Assembly (NCBI GenBank): GCA_026419785.1
Contig: JAODTK010005831.1
Coordinates: 62,001 to 126,000 of the forward strand
Direction of reading: 5' to 3'
DNA: 64,000 nt
From: Sclerodactyla briareus
Taxonomy: Eukaryota > Echinodermata > Holothuroidea > Dendrochirotida > Sclerodactylidae
Under the pieces are notes generated by a model. That model was not told the DNA's origin. It was given only the letters and a program-made list of their open reading frames with translations, and made no database searches. Shown one piece after another: positions 39,656 to 49,883 of the stretch; position 1 is the first letter of the stretch; each line of letters begins with the position of its first letter. A program made the translations under genes and the position numbers.

Positions 39656-39755
39656 CTCTGCGTCTTCTCTTTGATCTCTGTTCGGTAGATCTCCTCCTGG
39701 TCAAGCTTGACGCAGCCAGTAGAGAATCCTTAGCTGCAGGGGGTCCTTGCTTCAC
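39656..39755 (-). CDS. RASA2/RASA3-like: RASA2/RASA3-like Ras GAP, first visible C2A exon
   Basis: This is an internal exon of a probable GAP1-family Ras GTPase-activating protein. These cytosolic proteins use C2, PH and BTK domains at the membrane and switch off Ras. On the minus strand it has acceptor TTCCCATCCTACAG (before 39,755) and donor CAGAG|GTAAGG (after 39,656). The first part reads VKQGPPAAKDS and the second, in another frame, reads CVKLDQEEIYRTEIKEKTQ. The second part fits the early C2A strand of the family, where a Cys is followed by V-x-LDQEE-[VI]-[FY]-RT. The two parts differ by a net 1-nt shift near 39,705-39,720, in the stretch expected to encode a D-S-Y-C-like tetrapeptide. 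The exon ends in phase 2, whereas the next exon starts in phase 0; one extra C in that exon's CCCC run would reconcile them. The match to the family is seen by eye and no search was run. The indels may be assembly errors or true decay. Confidence 0.68.
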
Positions 39756-42700
39756 CTGTAGGATGGGAAAAACGGAGTGGCTAGTGAAATGACCAGTTCA
39801 TGGCAACGTGACTGGACTGTGGACAACTCTTTCTGACTTTAGAAAAATGTTAGCTACAAGTACAAGGTGCATTGGGTTTCCGTTAAACCTTTTATGGACA
39901 ACTTAGGTCCTCAAATGTTTTGCATGCAGCTGCTACAAGGTTCCCCTCCAAAAAGATGTGACAGCATCTCTCTTCTCTTTTCAAACAACATGACCTTTGA
40001 CCATATGGATGAGAATAGGGCACGAGGGGGAGAGAGGGGGGGAAGGGGGGGGGACCAATTCCTGAACAATGCGGGGGGGGGGGAGGGGGGAATGATAGGG
40101 AACAGCCCAGCTCGGGCCAAAATCAAGTAACAATATAATATTGACCAGTTTGCAAATGAGTGACAAAAAGTGTCTGGAAGTTTTAGGGCAAACTTAGGAG
40201 ATTTTGTTAGGACGGTATTGTCCTCAAGCAAGGTCCTACACAAAACAACATAGAGGACTCTCTCATTCCATTCCGTACGTTATGGGTGGATGGCTCTCAG
40301 CAATACACTGCTTTTATGTTCAGAATCTTATAATATGATGAGCCAATACGAACATGTGTTTCACGACACTCTCTACAAAATAATCAGCATTTGTAAGTTG
40401 TCATGTAACTGACAACATCCCATGGACTTGTGCAGGATTTGGTGTAGAGTACTCACACATCTTTGACCAGTGCTGCCAAGAGCAGCAAGACCTAGTCTTC
40501 CAGCACTGACAAAGGACTAATGCATGTAGGGGGATACCCAGTAATGGGTGCTTTCTTGCAACGGTTTAATACCACTACATGTTTGCAAAGAGCTAGAAAA
40601 TACTGACCAAGTTCATTAACATGACTAGGAAATCGAAGGAGAACAGACAAAACCTTTTAAAAGGCTTCCATTAGTCTGAGCCTTGCAATGTACCAGATTT
40701 TCGAATGGTATGCAGCAGACTGACACTGAGGAGAAATTGTAAGGTGAAGATGAGTTGCAATATAAAAGTGGCTGATCGCATGGCCAGGTCAGTATATGGA
40801 GCTCTGAATCCATGCAACACTCACAGGAGGAACGTTGTTTACACAACTGGGGAACTGCCGGTATGAAATACCTACCTGCATTCAACAGCAATGACCTGAT
40901 ATGCTGGGTTAGCTTCGTGCCCATGGCGATATAGCATAGCCTCTGATGTCAGCCTCACAGAGTCTGCCAAACATCCTGGGCCTAAGAGTTGGCCATGCGA
41001 GAAGGTCACCCAGCTGAAAGGTTCATTCAGTGTGTGTGTAGGGGCCATGGGCTTTTAGTTACTCATTTGAAGGAAACATATTTTCCCTGGAGCAGTTGCA
41101 TGCAAGCTAGGATTCAGCACATGCATTGCGCGCCCGGAGTGGTGAGGAAATGTTTGAAGACACTGAACTTTTGAAGATATCAGGGATGTAGTACGTAAAG
41201 GGGGTCACAGCCAGATGAACCCCTGAACCCCTTCACGGAAATGTTTGAATTTGCACAGAGTGAGATTTTTATTGGGAGCAGAAAAGCCCCCACTTGCCCC
41301 CTCCCTGGAATTCTTGCCCATATAAAAGATGACAGAATAGAAGAGGAGGGGTGGGGGGGAAGAAGGGAATATGATGTGAAACAGAACTTAGCCAGCCCCC
41401 CTAGTTGAATGAAGAGAGGGCAACACACTTTTTCTCATTTTTTCCTATTTTCGAATGCCATTTCCATAAAAGCTCCGGTTTGCAAAAGAATGGCTCATTC
41501 TAGGAAAAAAATCTAAATGCCAGGAGAGGCTGGTGTTCAAAAAATGGATATGAAAAATGATGGGGACAATGGATTAGGTCATGATAGACCCTCCATCGCC
41601 TTTCTTCTCATTTTCATTCCCACATCTTCTGCAGTTTCTTCTCTGTCTCAGTTTGAATTTTCTGCTTTTGCCATCCCTTTGTATCTCAATTATCAAATAC
41701 ATTTTGAGCAACTACCCGTCTCCATACTAGCAGTACTGTAGTTAGCTGACTTGAAACTAACTTTGTATTTCAATCGAACTATGATGATGCTGGCTCAATA
41801 GCCAAACAAGTCATTGAGGTGTTATCAACAAGATGTGTTGTTTTTCATTGAACAGACTAGTAGTGCAGCCAATTAGCTGTCTGAAAAAATATATTTACTG
41901 AGAAAGGCATATTGATGAGAATATATAAGAAGTCAGGGTGAGTCAAATAACATGTGCCTTCAAAAAAGTTTCATAGGGCACCCCCTGTCATGAATGATAT
42001 GCTTCCAGGGCTCCTTCCGTATCCCGAAACCCTTAACTTGCAATGTGAGAAATCAGAACTGATATAAAGTCAGGGCTCCTTTCAAAGAAGGCAAAGAAAC
42101 CAAATTCCTGATTAGCTGGTTTTCGGAGATCCGGAGTAGTAAAACTAAATGGCATGTCCCTAGGGGGTGTGGAAAAAACTACACACGGGCATCAGCAACG
42201 GCCCCCTGTCAGAAACTTACCCCAATTTATAATCAAGACAGGTCAAAGTGCAAAGCTCTTCTCAGCAAGATAAAAAGGTCCCTTTCTGTCAGAACTGATC
42301 AGATTATATATTTGTGGATATCATTTTTGTGAGCCACATCAATACTAAGTGAGGTAGAAGGAGTAGTAGTAGTAGTGGGGATTGTACAAGTGTGCATGAT
42401 TAGTGTGAAGTTTGTTCCGATGTTCGTCTGGTGACATCAGTGAATGGAGAACAAACAAGTTCATAGCCTGTCAGCCGCACATCAAGAGGAGGCCAACTAG
42501 CTCAGTCAGGAAGAACTCTGAACTGCAGAACAATATTAAAGGCGCATGCTCCCCAATGAACAGTAGAGGAATAGACGAGCTTCCCCCAGAGCAATTATGA
42601 TCAAGGCCTATTTAAAGGTCAGCACTGTTAGAAACGCAACCAATTCATCCCAGTTTTTGTTTTGTGTGCAGAATACTAATATACCACTTTGCAATTTTCT

Positions 42701-43244
42701 GCAGGGGCGTTTCAAAAGACCGAACTGCATGTTCCCTTAAACCTATGACACAATATTGATATCATCTCATTAACTGTAACAATTAACTGGCTAGTGATAG
42801 CGGTTGTTAAAAATCACACTGGAAACCAGGAAGGCTCAATTTTCACAGTGCGTTGGACAAGGCACATCTTCTGAAGTGTTGCATGCAACCCACATGTAAA
42901 AGTGGGGATTATGTGAGGTAGCATGGAAACAGTAGTCGAGTGCCTATGTCAGCCCTATTGAGGAGTCCCACGACCAGAGCCCATGATTGAGTGGCATACT
43001 GAAACGCCACATCGTGAGTGAACTAGCAAGCATCCGTTTTTATAGTACAGGTTTTTGCAGGTCGCTGATTGATCAGAGGTCAACAGGATCGTGAAGCGCT
43101 TTGAGCATGTCTCATGCGGAAAAAATGCAATACAGCATATTTTAAGGTGACACCTACACTCATCAAAAGGCCACTGTCAAAAATGCTATTTCATTATCTG
43201 ATAAAACTGTGTCATCTCAAACATTAGTTCATACGACTTCCGTT
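39756..43244. other. Upstream of the first visible Ras GAP exon; no gene seen
   Basis: This region should hold the preceding intron and, if in this window, the N-terminal exon carrying the G-E-A-K-N-L-type start of C2A. I found no match. It has G runs at 40,020-40,090, a TAG trinucleotide run at 42,363, and one half of a dispersed repeat pair (42.54-42.79 kb). Frames here are short. Confidence 0.5.
42540..42790 (+). repeat. Dispersed repeat shared with 52,405-52,700
   Basis: It shares GCGCATGCTC, ATAGACGA.CTTCCCCC, AGCAAT, CCAACCAATTCATCCCA, TTTCAAAAGA and GACACAATAT with the 52.4-kb copy. Confidence 0.75.
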
Positions 43245-43406
43245 ACAACGTACAGTCCTTTGAAGTTTTTTGGCATGGTTTGTGCAAGATCGAAAAGCAC
43301 CCCCTCATGCAAAAATAAATGTCATACTTGCACAACCCTGCAAACAATCTTTGTTTTCCGTTTGAAATTCTCACATTATTTTCCCCACTTCAAAACACTC
43401 TAGTCT
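43245..43406 (+). repeat. Left half of repeat 'H', interrupted by the DIRS
   Basis: It is homologous to 14,925-15,084 and ends at AGTCT, where the DIRS begins. The right half resumes at 51,498. Confidence 0.85.
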
Positions 43407-43450
43407 CGAGCAAAACAGAACGGTTTGGTGGAATTGTGAACTACGAATAC

Positions 43451-43546
43451 TTACCCCTTATCGACCAGGCACCCCCCCCAATGTCCACCGAGTGTCTTGC
43501 TTCTCACATAGTACCGGGTTGCAACCCATCTCCCTTCTCTTTTTTC
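43451..43546 (+). repeat. DIRS left inverted terminal repeat
   Basis: It begins TTACCCCTTATCGACC and continues through a C run, CAATGTCC, CGAGTGT, CACATAGTA, CCGGGTTG and CCCTTCT plus a T run. The reverse complement of 51,374-51,483 gives the same series of blocks with small indels. The outer 43,407-43,450 (CGAGCAAAACAGAACGG and on) is the left tip outside the shared part. Confidence 0.88.
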
Positions 43547-43641
43547 CAGGCTAGGCGTCCTGCCTTCTCGAGGGGTTTCCCCCCGCGATTGCGTGGACGC
43601 TGCGACGGCCCGGGAGAGGGGAAGGATGGGTGGGAATGTCG

Positions 43642-43745
43642 GATAAGGGGTAGTATTCGTAGTTCACAATTTCACAAACCCGTTCTGTTTTGTAGAATTT
43701 ATCCACATACTCTCCTTATTATTACCCCTTATCGACCATGCACGC
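43642..43745 (+). repeat. DIRS internal complementary region (ICR)
   Basis: The first half (43,642-43,695) is the near-exact reverse complement of the left tip at 43,411-43,463: GATAAGGGGTAGTATTCGTA, then AGTTCACAATTTCAC, then CCGTTCTGTTTTG. The second half (43,701-43,742) matches the reverse complement of the right tip at 51,460-51,497: CACATACTCT, then TTACCCCTTATCGACCATGCA. Together they form the complement of a joined right-end/left-end junction. This is the known role of the ICR in DIRS-1, where it templates end-to-end circle formation. Confidence 0.88.
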
Positions 43746-43819
43746 AGTCTAGCAAAGGGTGCCCGGTGGTGGGCCGTGCCGTCGCCCGCGTAATCGGCGC
43801 TGAGGTAGTCTGAGGCTTG

Positions 43820-44739
43820 CGAGCCGCTCTAGTCAAAACCACCCCTCCGTGGACACCTGTCGGTCAATATAGCAGGCGACGAAGGTGGTCGGAGTCTTCG
43901 CAATCCGCCGCTTTCATTACCCTCTTCCAGCAGGTACGGTCCGCGGAACCAGGCCGGAAGCCGCGATGCCCCCGTCTTCCTTGTGCCCTGGCAGATTCGT
44001 CGGGTAGAACGTGTGTGGATCAGATCTCGGATCCAGCGTGAGATTGAATCCTCAGAAGCCGGCGTATGCGGCTGACGTGGAAGAAGAAAGTTGATCATGG
44101 CCCCGAATCGAACGAGTCCTCTCGATGTAAACCACCTGAAGTCCCGACGGGCACCAACGCTTGTCCTCGGGCATATCCGAGAGCGACCCTATCGTGGGAG
44201 GTAATTTTCCTGGTGGCTCGAAAGCCACTGACTGGTTCTTCGCTAAGAAGCCGGATCCGGGAGAGACGGGTGCCGTCGTGGTCGTCGCGGATGAAACCGG
44301 GTCTTAGTTGTACGCGCTTGGATGCAGCTCCGCGGCGCACGGATGCCGCCGCCACCAAAAAAACGGTTTTAGGGTGAGGTGCTCCAGCGGGGCCCTGTGC
44401 ATTGGCTCGTAAGGCGCCTCCGCTAGTAGCGGGACGTCCGTGAGGGACCATGCCGTCGCCAAACGGAGCGACGGGGGACGCTCATTGAACATCCATGCAG
44501 GATCTGGCGTACGGTGTCATTATCCCCCAGGGTGACCTCCGAAAACCGCGATGGTCGCCGCGATGGCGAGCGTAGTTTCCGAATCCGTCGAGACCTGCTG
44601 TTCCCTCGTCGAATAGTGTCAGCAGGGAAGACGTCACTTGTCCTACCGAGCATCCAGGGATCACAACCTTGGGTTGGCCGCCCACGCTCTGAAACCGGCG
44701 AAGGCGGAATCGTACGTGTCAAGCGTGGACTGCCTGCGG
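43820..44739 (-). pseudogene. DIRS tyrosine recombinase
   Basis: This is the integrase of the element, which joins the circular copy to target DNA. The N-terminal core-binding start reads SSRRQSTLDTYDSAFAGFRA, then WAA (near 44,735), the R-x-S-T-x-x-x-Y-x-x-x-x-x-x-F-x-x-W pattern of DIRS recombinases. In other frames come APYEPMHRAPLEHLTLK (near 44,400) and KTVFLVAAASVRR (near 44,370), which matches the helix before the first catalytic Arg region, and SISRWIRDLIH (near 44,040) toward the C-terminus. At least three frame changes are needed. I cannot place the R-H-R-Y catalytic set with confidence because of the indels. Confidence 0.8.
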
Positions 44740-45390
44740 GAAGATTCTGCACACCCCAAACTTCTGCAACCGCTCTGAAACTCCGCTTTGCGCTGAGCGC
44801 TGGCGGAGAGTCCTCCACGCAGAAAGACCTCATGGCTCGCAGTGCCGTTAGTATCGCAGCTTGACCCTCCTTCTTCGTGAGCGGAGGGGGGTCGGGGGAG
44901 TCGCAGTGGCAGGTCGACCAGCAGGTGAAAGGCCTGCGAAACCACGGCTGGGTCGGCCAACGGGGCGACCAGCAGGACGGTGGCGTCGCATTCCAGTATC
45001 CCCGTCAGCACCCGGCTGACGAGGCACAAGGGAGGGCACGCGTATAACGTGGAGGCGTCCACCGGAAGGAGAAGCGTCGGACCTTCCACCGCCGCAGGGT
45101 TGAACCGCCTGGACGAATTCGCATTGCCGTTCGTTATGGCCGTCGGAGAAAAGATCGCTCCGGCCGACTGTATACTCGTAAGAGGTGGTCCGCCCAGGCT
45201 TGGGTCAGGGTCCCGCCGCGGATCCAGACCGGGAGAGAGCGCTGCTGTCCACTTTGATGGAAATCCCGCGGTGGACGGCCTTAAAAGTTGGAGATTGAAG
45301 CCGCTCGCACACCAGCAGTAGATCCCAGATCCTGGGCGTAAAGCCCGGTATCGGGTTCCCCCCCCCGGTTGATATAAGTGACCGTGGTGC
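44740..45390 (-). pseudogene. DIRS polyprotein C-terminal region (ATVLLVAP domain)
   Basis: This region continues downstream of RT/RNase H in element sense. It contains LYACPPLCLVSRVLTGILEC and then DATVLLVAPL (near 44,990), the conserved block that follows RNase H in DIRS and Ngaro elements (a Y-x-F/P-P-x-x-L...ATVLLVAP pattern), and then the LLVDLPLRLPRPP segment. The open frame is 526 codons overall (46,241-44,661) only because high GC suppresses stops; the real coding path enters this frame partway. Confidence 0.82.
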
Positions 45391-46400
45391 ATTGTCAGAC
45401 AGACCCGTAACCGCATCCCCTTCCAACAAAAGCCGCAGCTATCCGCCCAGAGAAGTACCACTCCCACGGCCTCCGTCTCCATACGTTGATGGGCAGGGTA
45501 GGTCTCGGCCGGGGACCAACGGCCCCGAGGCACTGGTTGGCTCGCCCCAAGTTGCTCACCCACCCAGAGCGACGCGTCCGTCTCACTGTCCTCTGGGGCT
45601 TGAGTCGCGGAAGGGGGCGCCCTTGCCACACCGTGTGGCTCTGTCCCCCATGACATGAAGGGTCTGAGATCCTCCTGAAGAGGATCACACGGCCGTGTCC
45701 GTCCTGAGACGGCTGGAAACAGTCCAGCAAATGCGCGCAGCGGTCGCATTGCGAGGCGGCAGAGGGGTTGAGGACCGTCGCCTGCTGGCCGCAGACCCAG
45801 AAACGTGTCGCAGGCGCTGGCCCGGGAAGAGATCGGAGTACAGGATTTACGCTGCTCCGCATGTGACTTGGAAACCCGTCCCGTAAGGGAAAGGCGCGAC
45901 CTGCCGCCAAATCGAGGACGCGCCAAGGTACTGACGACTTCGCGGGACGGAGTGAGGACTTCTCGTGGTTGATCAACCACCCAGTCGCCAATAAGCGCCG
46001 ACACGCTGCCGCGTGTGAGCGCTCGCCTCCTCCTCCAGACGGGGCCACAATTAGCCAGGTGTCGATATAGGCGAACACGGTGGACGCCCTCCCGTCGCAG
46101 GTAACGAGGAGTGGCCCTGCACACCCTCGGTGACACCCTCGGGGCCGTCGACAGGCCGAAAGGGAGGTCCTGCCCCGTTAGCGGAACGCTAGGACTGCGG
46201 GGAGCGGGTGGATGGGCACGTGCAGGTATGCAACAAACCATTTAGATTCTATCGCGTTGCCCCACCCACCCTGGTGGAGGATCGGGAATGGATGGTGCCA
46301 GGGACTATCCGGAATTTCCTCGCGACGAACGCTTTGTTGAAGGGGCGCAGGTTGAGGATGGGGCCGCATAGGTTCCCTTTCTTCGGCGCGAGAAGAAGCG
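45390..46400 (-). pseudogene. DIRS reverse transcriptase / RNase H region
   Basis: DIRS-clade reverse transcriptase motifs appear in order on the minus strand but in three frames. GPILNLRPFNKAFVARKFR (near 46,350) is the fingers motif. AYLHVPIHP (near 46,215) precedes the first catalytic block. LPFGLSTAPR (near 46,160) is the palm motif before the active site. VFAYIDTWLIVAPS (near 46,075) holds the active site, and LATGWLINHEKSSLRPAKS with LDLAAGRAFPLRD follows. The active site is usually [YF]-x-D-D, but here it is Y-I-D-T, so the second catalytic Asp is missing. RNase H should follow at about 45,400-45,700, but I could not place its acidic residues because of frameshifts. Confidence 0.88.
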
Positions 46401-46752
46401 CGATCGGAAGAGAGGGCACGCTGGTTGGGAGGAAGCTGCTCGATTGCCTGCTTGCCAGCAGGGCGCCGAGTTCATCCCCAGGTCGCGCCGCTGCTGAGGG
46501 TCCGCTGGACGCGCTGGGGGGGGGGGTCCATAGGGGAGGTCGGATCCGGGGGGATCGGTTGTGAACTCGATCCGGTACCCCCCTCGGTGACCACCCCCTC
46601 GACCAAACAAAACACACGCCCGGTTCTATTTTTCCCCAGGCTACTGCGAACCTGCGGAGTCCTCCCCCCCACCGGCGGGAAAGAGCTGGCGTGGTGGGCA
46701 TCCCTAGGTGAGGCCCCCACGTCCTCCGTTAGGCACCCCGCTTCGCGACTCG

Positions 46753-48300
46753 GCCGGAAAAGCCGCGACCGGCGGACGACGCCCGCCGCCGCGGCGATCT
46801 ATCCCCGTTGAGGAAAGGAAAGCGGAATTACTTCGCTTTGCCTTTGCCTTCGGCTTCCCCAGCGGCTTAGAGGTCGAAGCCAAGGGCATGGCTGGAGACC
46901 CGCCTCCTGCAAGGACCATACCTGGTGCCTCCGCCTGAAGCGTGGCATCAAGCTCCCTCAAACATGTCGTTGCCGAGCAGGGGCACCCGCTCGTGCTGTT
47001 TTCAGCCTCCGTACGCCATGACACCGCCTCAAGGACGAGGTCTTGCCTCGCCCGAGTGGCCCTGACGGAGACCCTTGCCAGCTGGTCAAAGACTCGCCGC
47101 GCAAGCGGACCCTTGACGGCGATCACGTTACCCTTGTCCTGCCGAGAGATGCCCGCCTGTTCATCGGGTCCTGGAAAGCTCTCACAACAATCTCCGCGAC
47201 GAGCGCAGAGTACCGACGCGTACCGCATCCCGCTGCGGAGTGCCGCGTCTCCCCGCATTATGGAATCCCACTTAGCCGCCTCGGGGTCCTTGAAGACTCC
47301 TTCTTCGTAGTGGCCCCTTCGGCAGCCAGCCTTTCCTTGACCTGCTGGGCCAGTCGTGACCTTGAAGAGCTCCTCCCAGTCGGTCTCGGCTACCCGGAAA
47401 GACCCGTCGGCCTCTGGGACTGTGGCCCGCCACCACCCTTGGGCGATGGTCCTCGTAACGGGTAAAACATTCACCGTCGACTGGCACCACTGGTCGGTTG
47501 TCCACAGCACCGCATTGAGGGCAGGCGTACGGTCGGTCGCAGAGCCTGCCCAACGGGAGGGGAGGGCTCTCCAAAGCCACACCCTCATAAAGTGTCCCAC
47601 ACGTTCCCATCGCCTCCCGGGAAATGTCGGTGCCTAGGAGCAACTCGTCCTCCTCGTCACCCCTTCCTGAGCGCTTGCGCCCTCGGGCCAGGAAAGTCCT
47701 TAGCCTCCCGGCGAGGACTCCCGGAACGAAAACTGCCTCTTCTGAGGCCCGAGGAGGGTCGGCACTGCGCAAAACGGTCGGTGCTCGATTTGCGAGCTTC
47801 TTCGAAGACCCAGAGCCGGTCGCGAACCGGTCCATAAAGGACTCGAACTGCTCCAAAGCTGGGCCTGCCTGTGGAATACGGGGGAGGCAACTCCCTTTGT
47901 CAACTCCGCTTCCCTCCGGCGGGGAGACTCCTCTTCCAACGATCGAAGATGATGAGGCCGCGCCGGCGGCATCGTTTCTATCGCCGTGCCGACGTCTTTC
48001 CTTCCCCCGGGCTCCTTCGGGATGACGCGATTCGCCCGTTCGTCCTCCCTCCGGAACCCCTCGAAGTCCCGCGCGCGGGTTGGTCGAAGATGACCCAAAA
48101 CAACTCGTGCCCGGTCAGCGGTCTCTCGCGCCGGTGCGGGTTGGGCCTCCGTCCCTTCCTCCTCCGAGGACTCGTCCACTTGTGGAAGGAAGTCCGACCC
48201 GGACTTCTCCCCCAGCTGGCGGCTTGAGCCGGCCGCAGCTCTGCCGCTAACGGGCGCACTGGCGAGAACGGGACCGCACGGCCAACCCCTCCTGTGGGGT
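46753..48300 (-). pseudogene. DIRS gag-like ORF1 region, copy 1
   Basis: This is the ORF1 (gag-like) region of the element, upstream of the RT in element sense. Minus-strand frames include an acidic N-terminal stretch (from MDESSEEEGTEAQPAP near 48,179), a middle part (MEQFESFMDRFATG near 47,856, with an RKRSGRGDEEDELLL acidic/basic patch) and a C-terminal part (EADGSFRVAETDWEELF near 47,410, ending KPLGKPKAKAKRS near 46,835). At least two frameshifts break it. The last part is basic and Lys-rich, in keeping with nucleic-acid binding by gag. No zinc knuckle is evident. Annotation rests on position in the DIRS and on the duplicated copy, not on a recognised domain. Confidence 0.7.
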
Positions 48301-49883
48301 GCCGGAAAAGCCGCGACGGCGGACGAGCGAAGCCGCGGCGGAGGGCTAATACCCGTGAGGAAAGGAAGATCGGAATGAGTTCACTTTTGACTTTGCCTGC
48401 GGCTTCCCCTGCGGCTAGAGGTCGAAGCCGAGGGCATGGTGGAGACCCGCACTCTGCAAGGACCGATACTGGTGGCCCCGCCTGAGCGTGGAAGCAAAGC
48501 TGCCCGCAAAAAGGTCGTGCCGAGCAGGGGCAACCCGCTCAGTGCGGCTTTTATGGCCTCCGAGGCCATGACACCGCCTCAAGGACGAGGTCTTGCCTCG
48601 CCCGAGTGGCCCTGACGGAGACCCTTCCAGCTGGTCAAAGAACCCGCGAGAAGCGGACCCATGACGACGATCACGTTACCCGTGTCCATGCCGCGAGATG
48701 CCTCCTGTGCATGGGGGGTCCTGGAAAGCTCTCACAACGATCTCCGCGACGAAGCAGGAAGACGACGGCGTACCGAATTCCCGCTGCGGAGTGCGCGGCC
48801 ACTCCCGCATTTACGAATCACCAGCTAGCCGCCCTCGGGGTCCTTGAAGACTCCTTCTTCGTAGTGGGACCTTCGGCAGCCAGCCTTTCCTTGACCTGCT
48901 GTGAGGCGTCGGGGACTGGAAGAGCTCCTCCAGTCAGTCTTGGCCACCCGGAAAGACCCGTCGGCCTCGGGGAACTGTGGCAACGCCACAACCCTGGGCG
49001 TGGATGGCCTCGTAAGGGTGAAAAACATTTCAACAGTTCGACTGGCCAAACCTGGGCAGTTGTCCACAGGCACCGCATTGAGGGATAGGCGTGACGGTCG
49101 GCGCAGAGGCCTGCAACCGTAGGGGAGGCTCACTCAAAGCCCAGACCCGTCGAAAGTGTCCACCACAAGTTCCCCAGCGCCTCCCGGGAAATGCGGGACT
49201 AGGAGGAAACTGTCCTCCTCTTCACCCTCTTCCGGAGAGCGCTTCGCTCGGAGCCCGGAAAGTCCTGAGCCTCCGGCGAAGGGACTCCGGACGAAAAACG
49301 GCCTCTACTGAGGCCCGAGGACGGGTCGGCACTGGCAGCAAAACTGTCGGTGCTGGTTTGAGAGCTCTGTGTCGAAGACCACAGAGCCGGTGCGAACCGG
49401 TCCAAAAGACTCGGAACTTGCCCAAGAGCTGAGAGGCATGCTGTGGAAGAGGGGGAGGCAACTCCTGTGCACCCACGGCTTCCTCCGGCGGCCTTTCCGA
49501 GAATCCTCTTCCGAGATCATGAAGATGGGAGGGACGCCGACGGCGGCAGCGTTTATTACGCCGTGCGACGTCTTTCTCCTCGGGCTCCTTCGGAGGGGGA
49601 AAAACGGCGATTCGCACGTCGTCCTCCATCCCGACCCCGCGAAAGTCCATCGGCATGCGGGTTGGTCGAGGACGGACCCAAACAACTCGTGCCAGGTCAC
49701 GGTCTCCGCGCCGTGCGAGGATTGGGCCTGCCGCCCTTCTTCCTCGAGGACTCGTCCACTTGTGGAAGGAAGTCGACCCGGACTCCTCCCCCAAGCTGTG
49801 GCTTGAGTTGGCCGGCTGCAGCTTGCCGCTACTGGCCGCATGGCGAGACCGGCCGCCCTGCGGCCACCCCCCCGCCTGTGGGG
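48301..49883 (-). pseudogene. DIRS gag-like ORF1 region, tandem copy 2
   Basis: This is a direct tandem duplicate of 46,753-48,300. Both units start GCCGGAAAAGCCGCGAC and end CCTGTGGGG. Matching landmarks include GACACCGCCTCAAGGACGAG, CTTGCCTCGCCCGAGTGG, CTTGAAGACTCCTTCTTCGT and GACTCGTCCACTTGTGGAAG. This copy has many more one-base indels than copy 1, so its frames are shorter and more broken (for example DGSFRVAKTDW near 48,960 and KDPEGG near 48,830). It may be a real duplication or an artefact of joining two divergent alleles or reads. Confidence 0.8.

Noticed and set aside
44661..46241. A 526-codon open frame taken as one protein
   Set aside because: High GC depletes stops. Recognisable DIRS motifs enter and leave this frame, so only its downstream parts (ATVLLVAP and the recombinase start) are real coding sense.
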